In this document: positions 24,791-25,072 of the stretch, piece after piece
How positions within the stretch are numbered: position 1 is the first letter of the stretch
Layout: the number at the start of each line of letters is the position of its first letter
DNA from: CAZYPH01 sp964649095
GTDB lineage: Bacteria; Bdellovibrionota; UBA1018; UBA923
Reading direction: 5' to 3'
Assembly (NCBI GenBank): GCA_964649095.1
Contig: CAZYPH010000025.1
Span: 1-25,072, forward strand
DNA length: 25,072 nucleotides
The notes under the pieces: model-generated
Databases searched by the model: none
Seen by the model: the letters and a program-made list of their open reading frames with translations, nothing else
What the model was told of the DNA's origin: nothing
Translations under genes and position numbers: made by a program

Positions 24791-25072
24791 ATGGCAGCAT
24801 TTGCAAGTGGTTTGGGCAGTAAAACAGAGTGTTTAACCCCAACAAAACGTTTAAAAAAAGGTGATCTCGTTGTTGTGAATTCAGGCTCTGAGAAGGGCAA
24901 ACAAGGCACGATTACGTTGGTTGATCGCAAACACGGCGTGGCTATGGTTGAAGGTTTGAACATTAAAACTAAACACCAAAAAGCTACTCAAGCTGGTCCA
25001 GGTGGTAAAACTACGGTTCAAGCTGGTATTCGATTTGATAAATTGTCGTTGTGGGATGCTACGAATTCAAAA
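24791..25072 (+). CDS. rplX: Ribosomal protein L24 (partial at the right edge)
   Basis: L24 is a primary assembly protein of the 50S subunit. After a 20-residue leader the KOW motif is clear: RLKKGDLVVVNSGSEKGKQG (about 20-39), followed by ITLVDRKHGVAMVEGLNIKTKHQKATQ. The frame is open through residue 94 at the window edge, so the C-terminus is missing. The strong AAGGAG site ends 7 bases before ATG 24791. The usual neighbours rplN and rplE are not upstream; a small hypothetical gene and Sua5 are instead, so this copy sits outside the standard S10/spc order at least on its left side. The N-terminal extension (MAAFASGLGSKTECLTPT) is unusual for L24. Confidence 0.88.
   Translation, partial: MAAFASGLGSKTECLTPTKRLKKGDLVVVNSGSEKGKQGTITLVDRKHGVAMVEGLNIKTKHQKATQAGPGGKTTVQAGIRFDKLSLWDATNSK

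Noticed and set aside
1..25072. CRISPR array, insertion sequence, prophage or tRNA gene
   Set aside because: No regularly spaced repeats, transposase, integrase or phage structural frames, and no cloverleaf-like segment, were seen in the short intergenic spaces.

Overview
This 25 kb window is bacterial, of moderate GC, and densely coded. The gene content suggests a Gram-negative bacterium of the Bdellovibrionota / former Deltaproteobacteria type: a TonB-dependent receptor, lipoprotein and secreted protein cluster, an NtrC-type sigma-54 activator paired with a membrane histidine kinase, a PIN-PhoH ATPase, and a UPF0164/PorV-like outer-membrane barrel. This placement is inferred from overall gene style, not from a marker phylogeny. 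A run of 10 Ns at 19661-19670 shows that the sequence is a draft scaffold or metagenome bin.

Layout, left to right. Positions 1-236 hold the tail of a probable acyl-CoA dehydrogenase, closed by a good intrinsic terminator. A forward run follows: a short MetRS (metG) with an atypical HIGH box, then a three-gene envelope cluster at 2010-5560 (TonB-dependent receptor, lipoprotein, secreted protein), then a two-component pair at 5633-8981. The kinase and regulator overlap. The regulator lacks the Walker B glutamate.

From 16027 down to 8976 all genes are on the minus strand: a proline-rich protein, rsmD, coaD, an aspartate-type aminotransferase, an outer-membrane barrel, PIN-PhoH and an M16 peptidase. 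Spacing is short and PhoH/M16 overlap by one base. The M16 gene meets the response regulator tail to tail with a 6-base overlap.

A 303-base intergenic region (16028-16330) rich in dyads separates this run from a forward cluster of three overlapping genes (16331-21906). The first is a 1000-residue protein that looks like a type IIG/PglX-like adenine methyltransferase whose SAM-binding and catalytic motifs have eroded. The second is an unrecognised protein interrupted by the assembly gap. The third is a large cytoplasmic protein with a ChaN-like domain. This cluster is the best candidate here for an undescribed system.

The right end holds trhO (tRNA uridine hydroxylase) and Sua5 (tRNA threonylcarbamoyladenosine) on the minus strand, then a small helical protein and the start of an isolated ribosomal protein L24 gene on the plus strand. 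Translation and tRNA/rRNA modification is the main housekeeping theme: MetRS, RsmD, TrhO, Sua5 and L24. Non-ATG starts are unusually common. No tRNA, rRNA, CRISPR array, insertion sequence or phage gene was seen.
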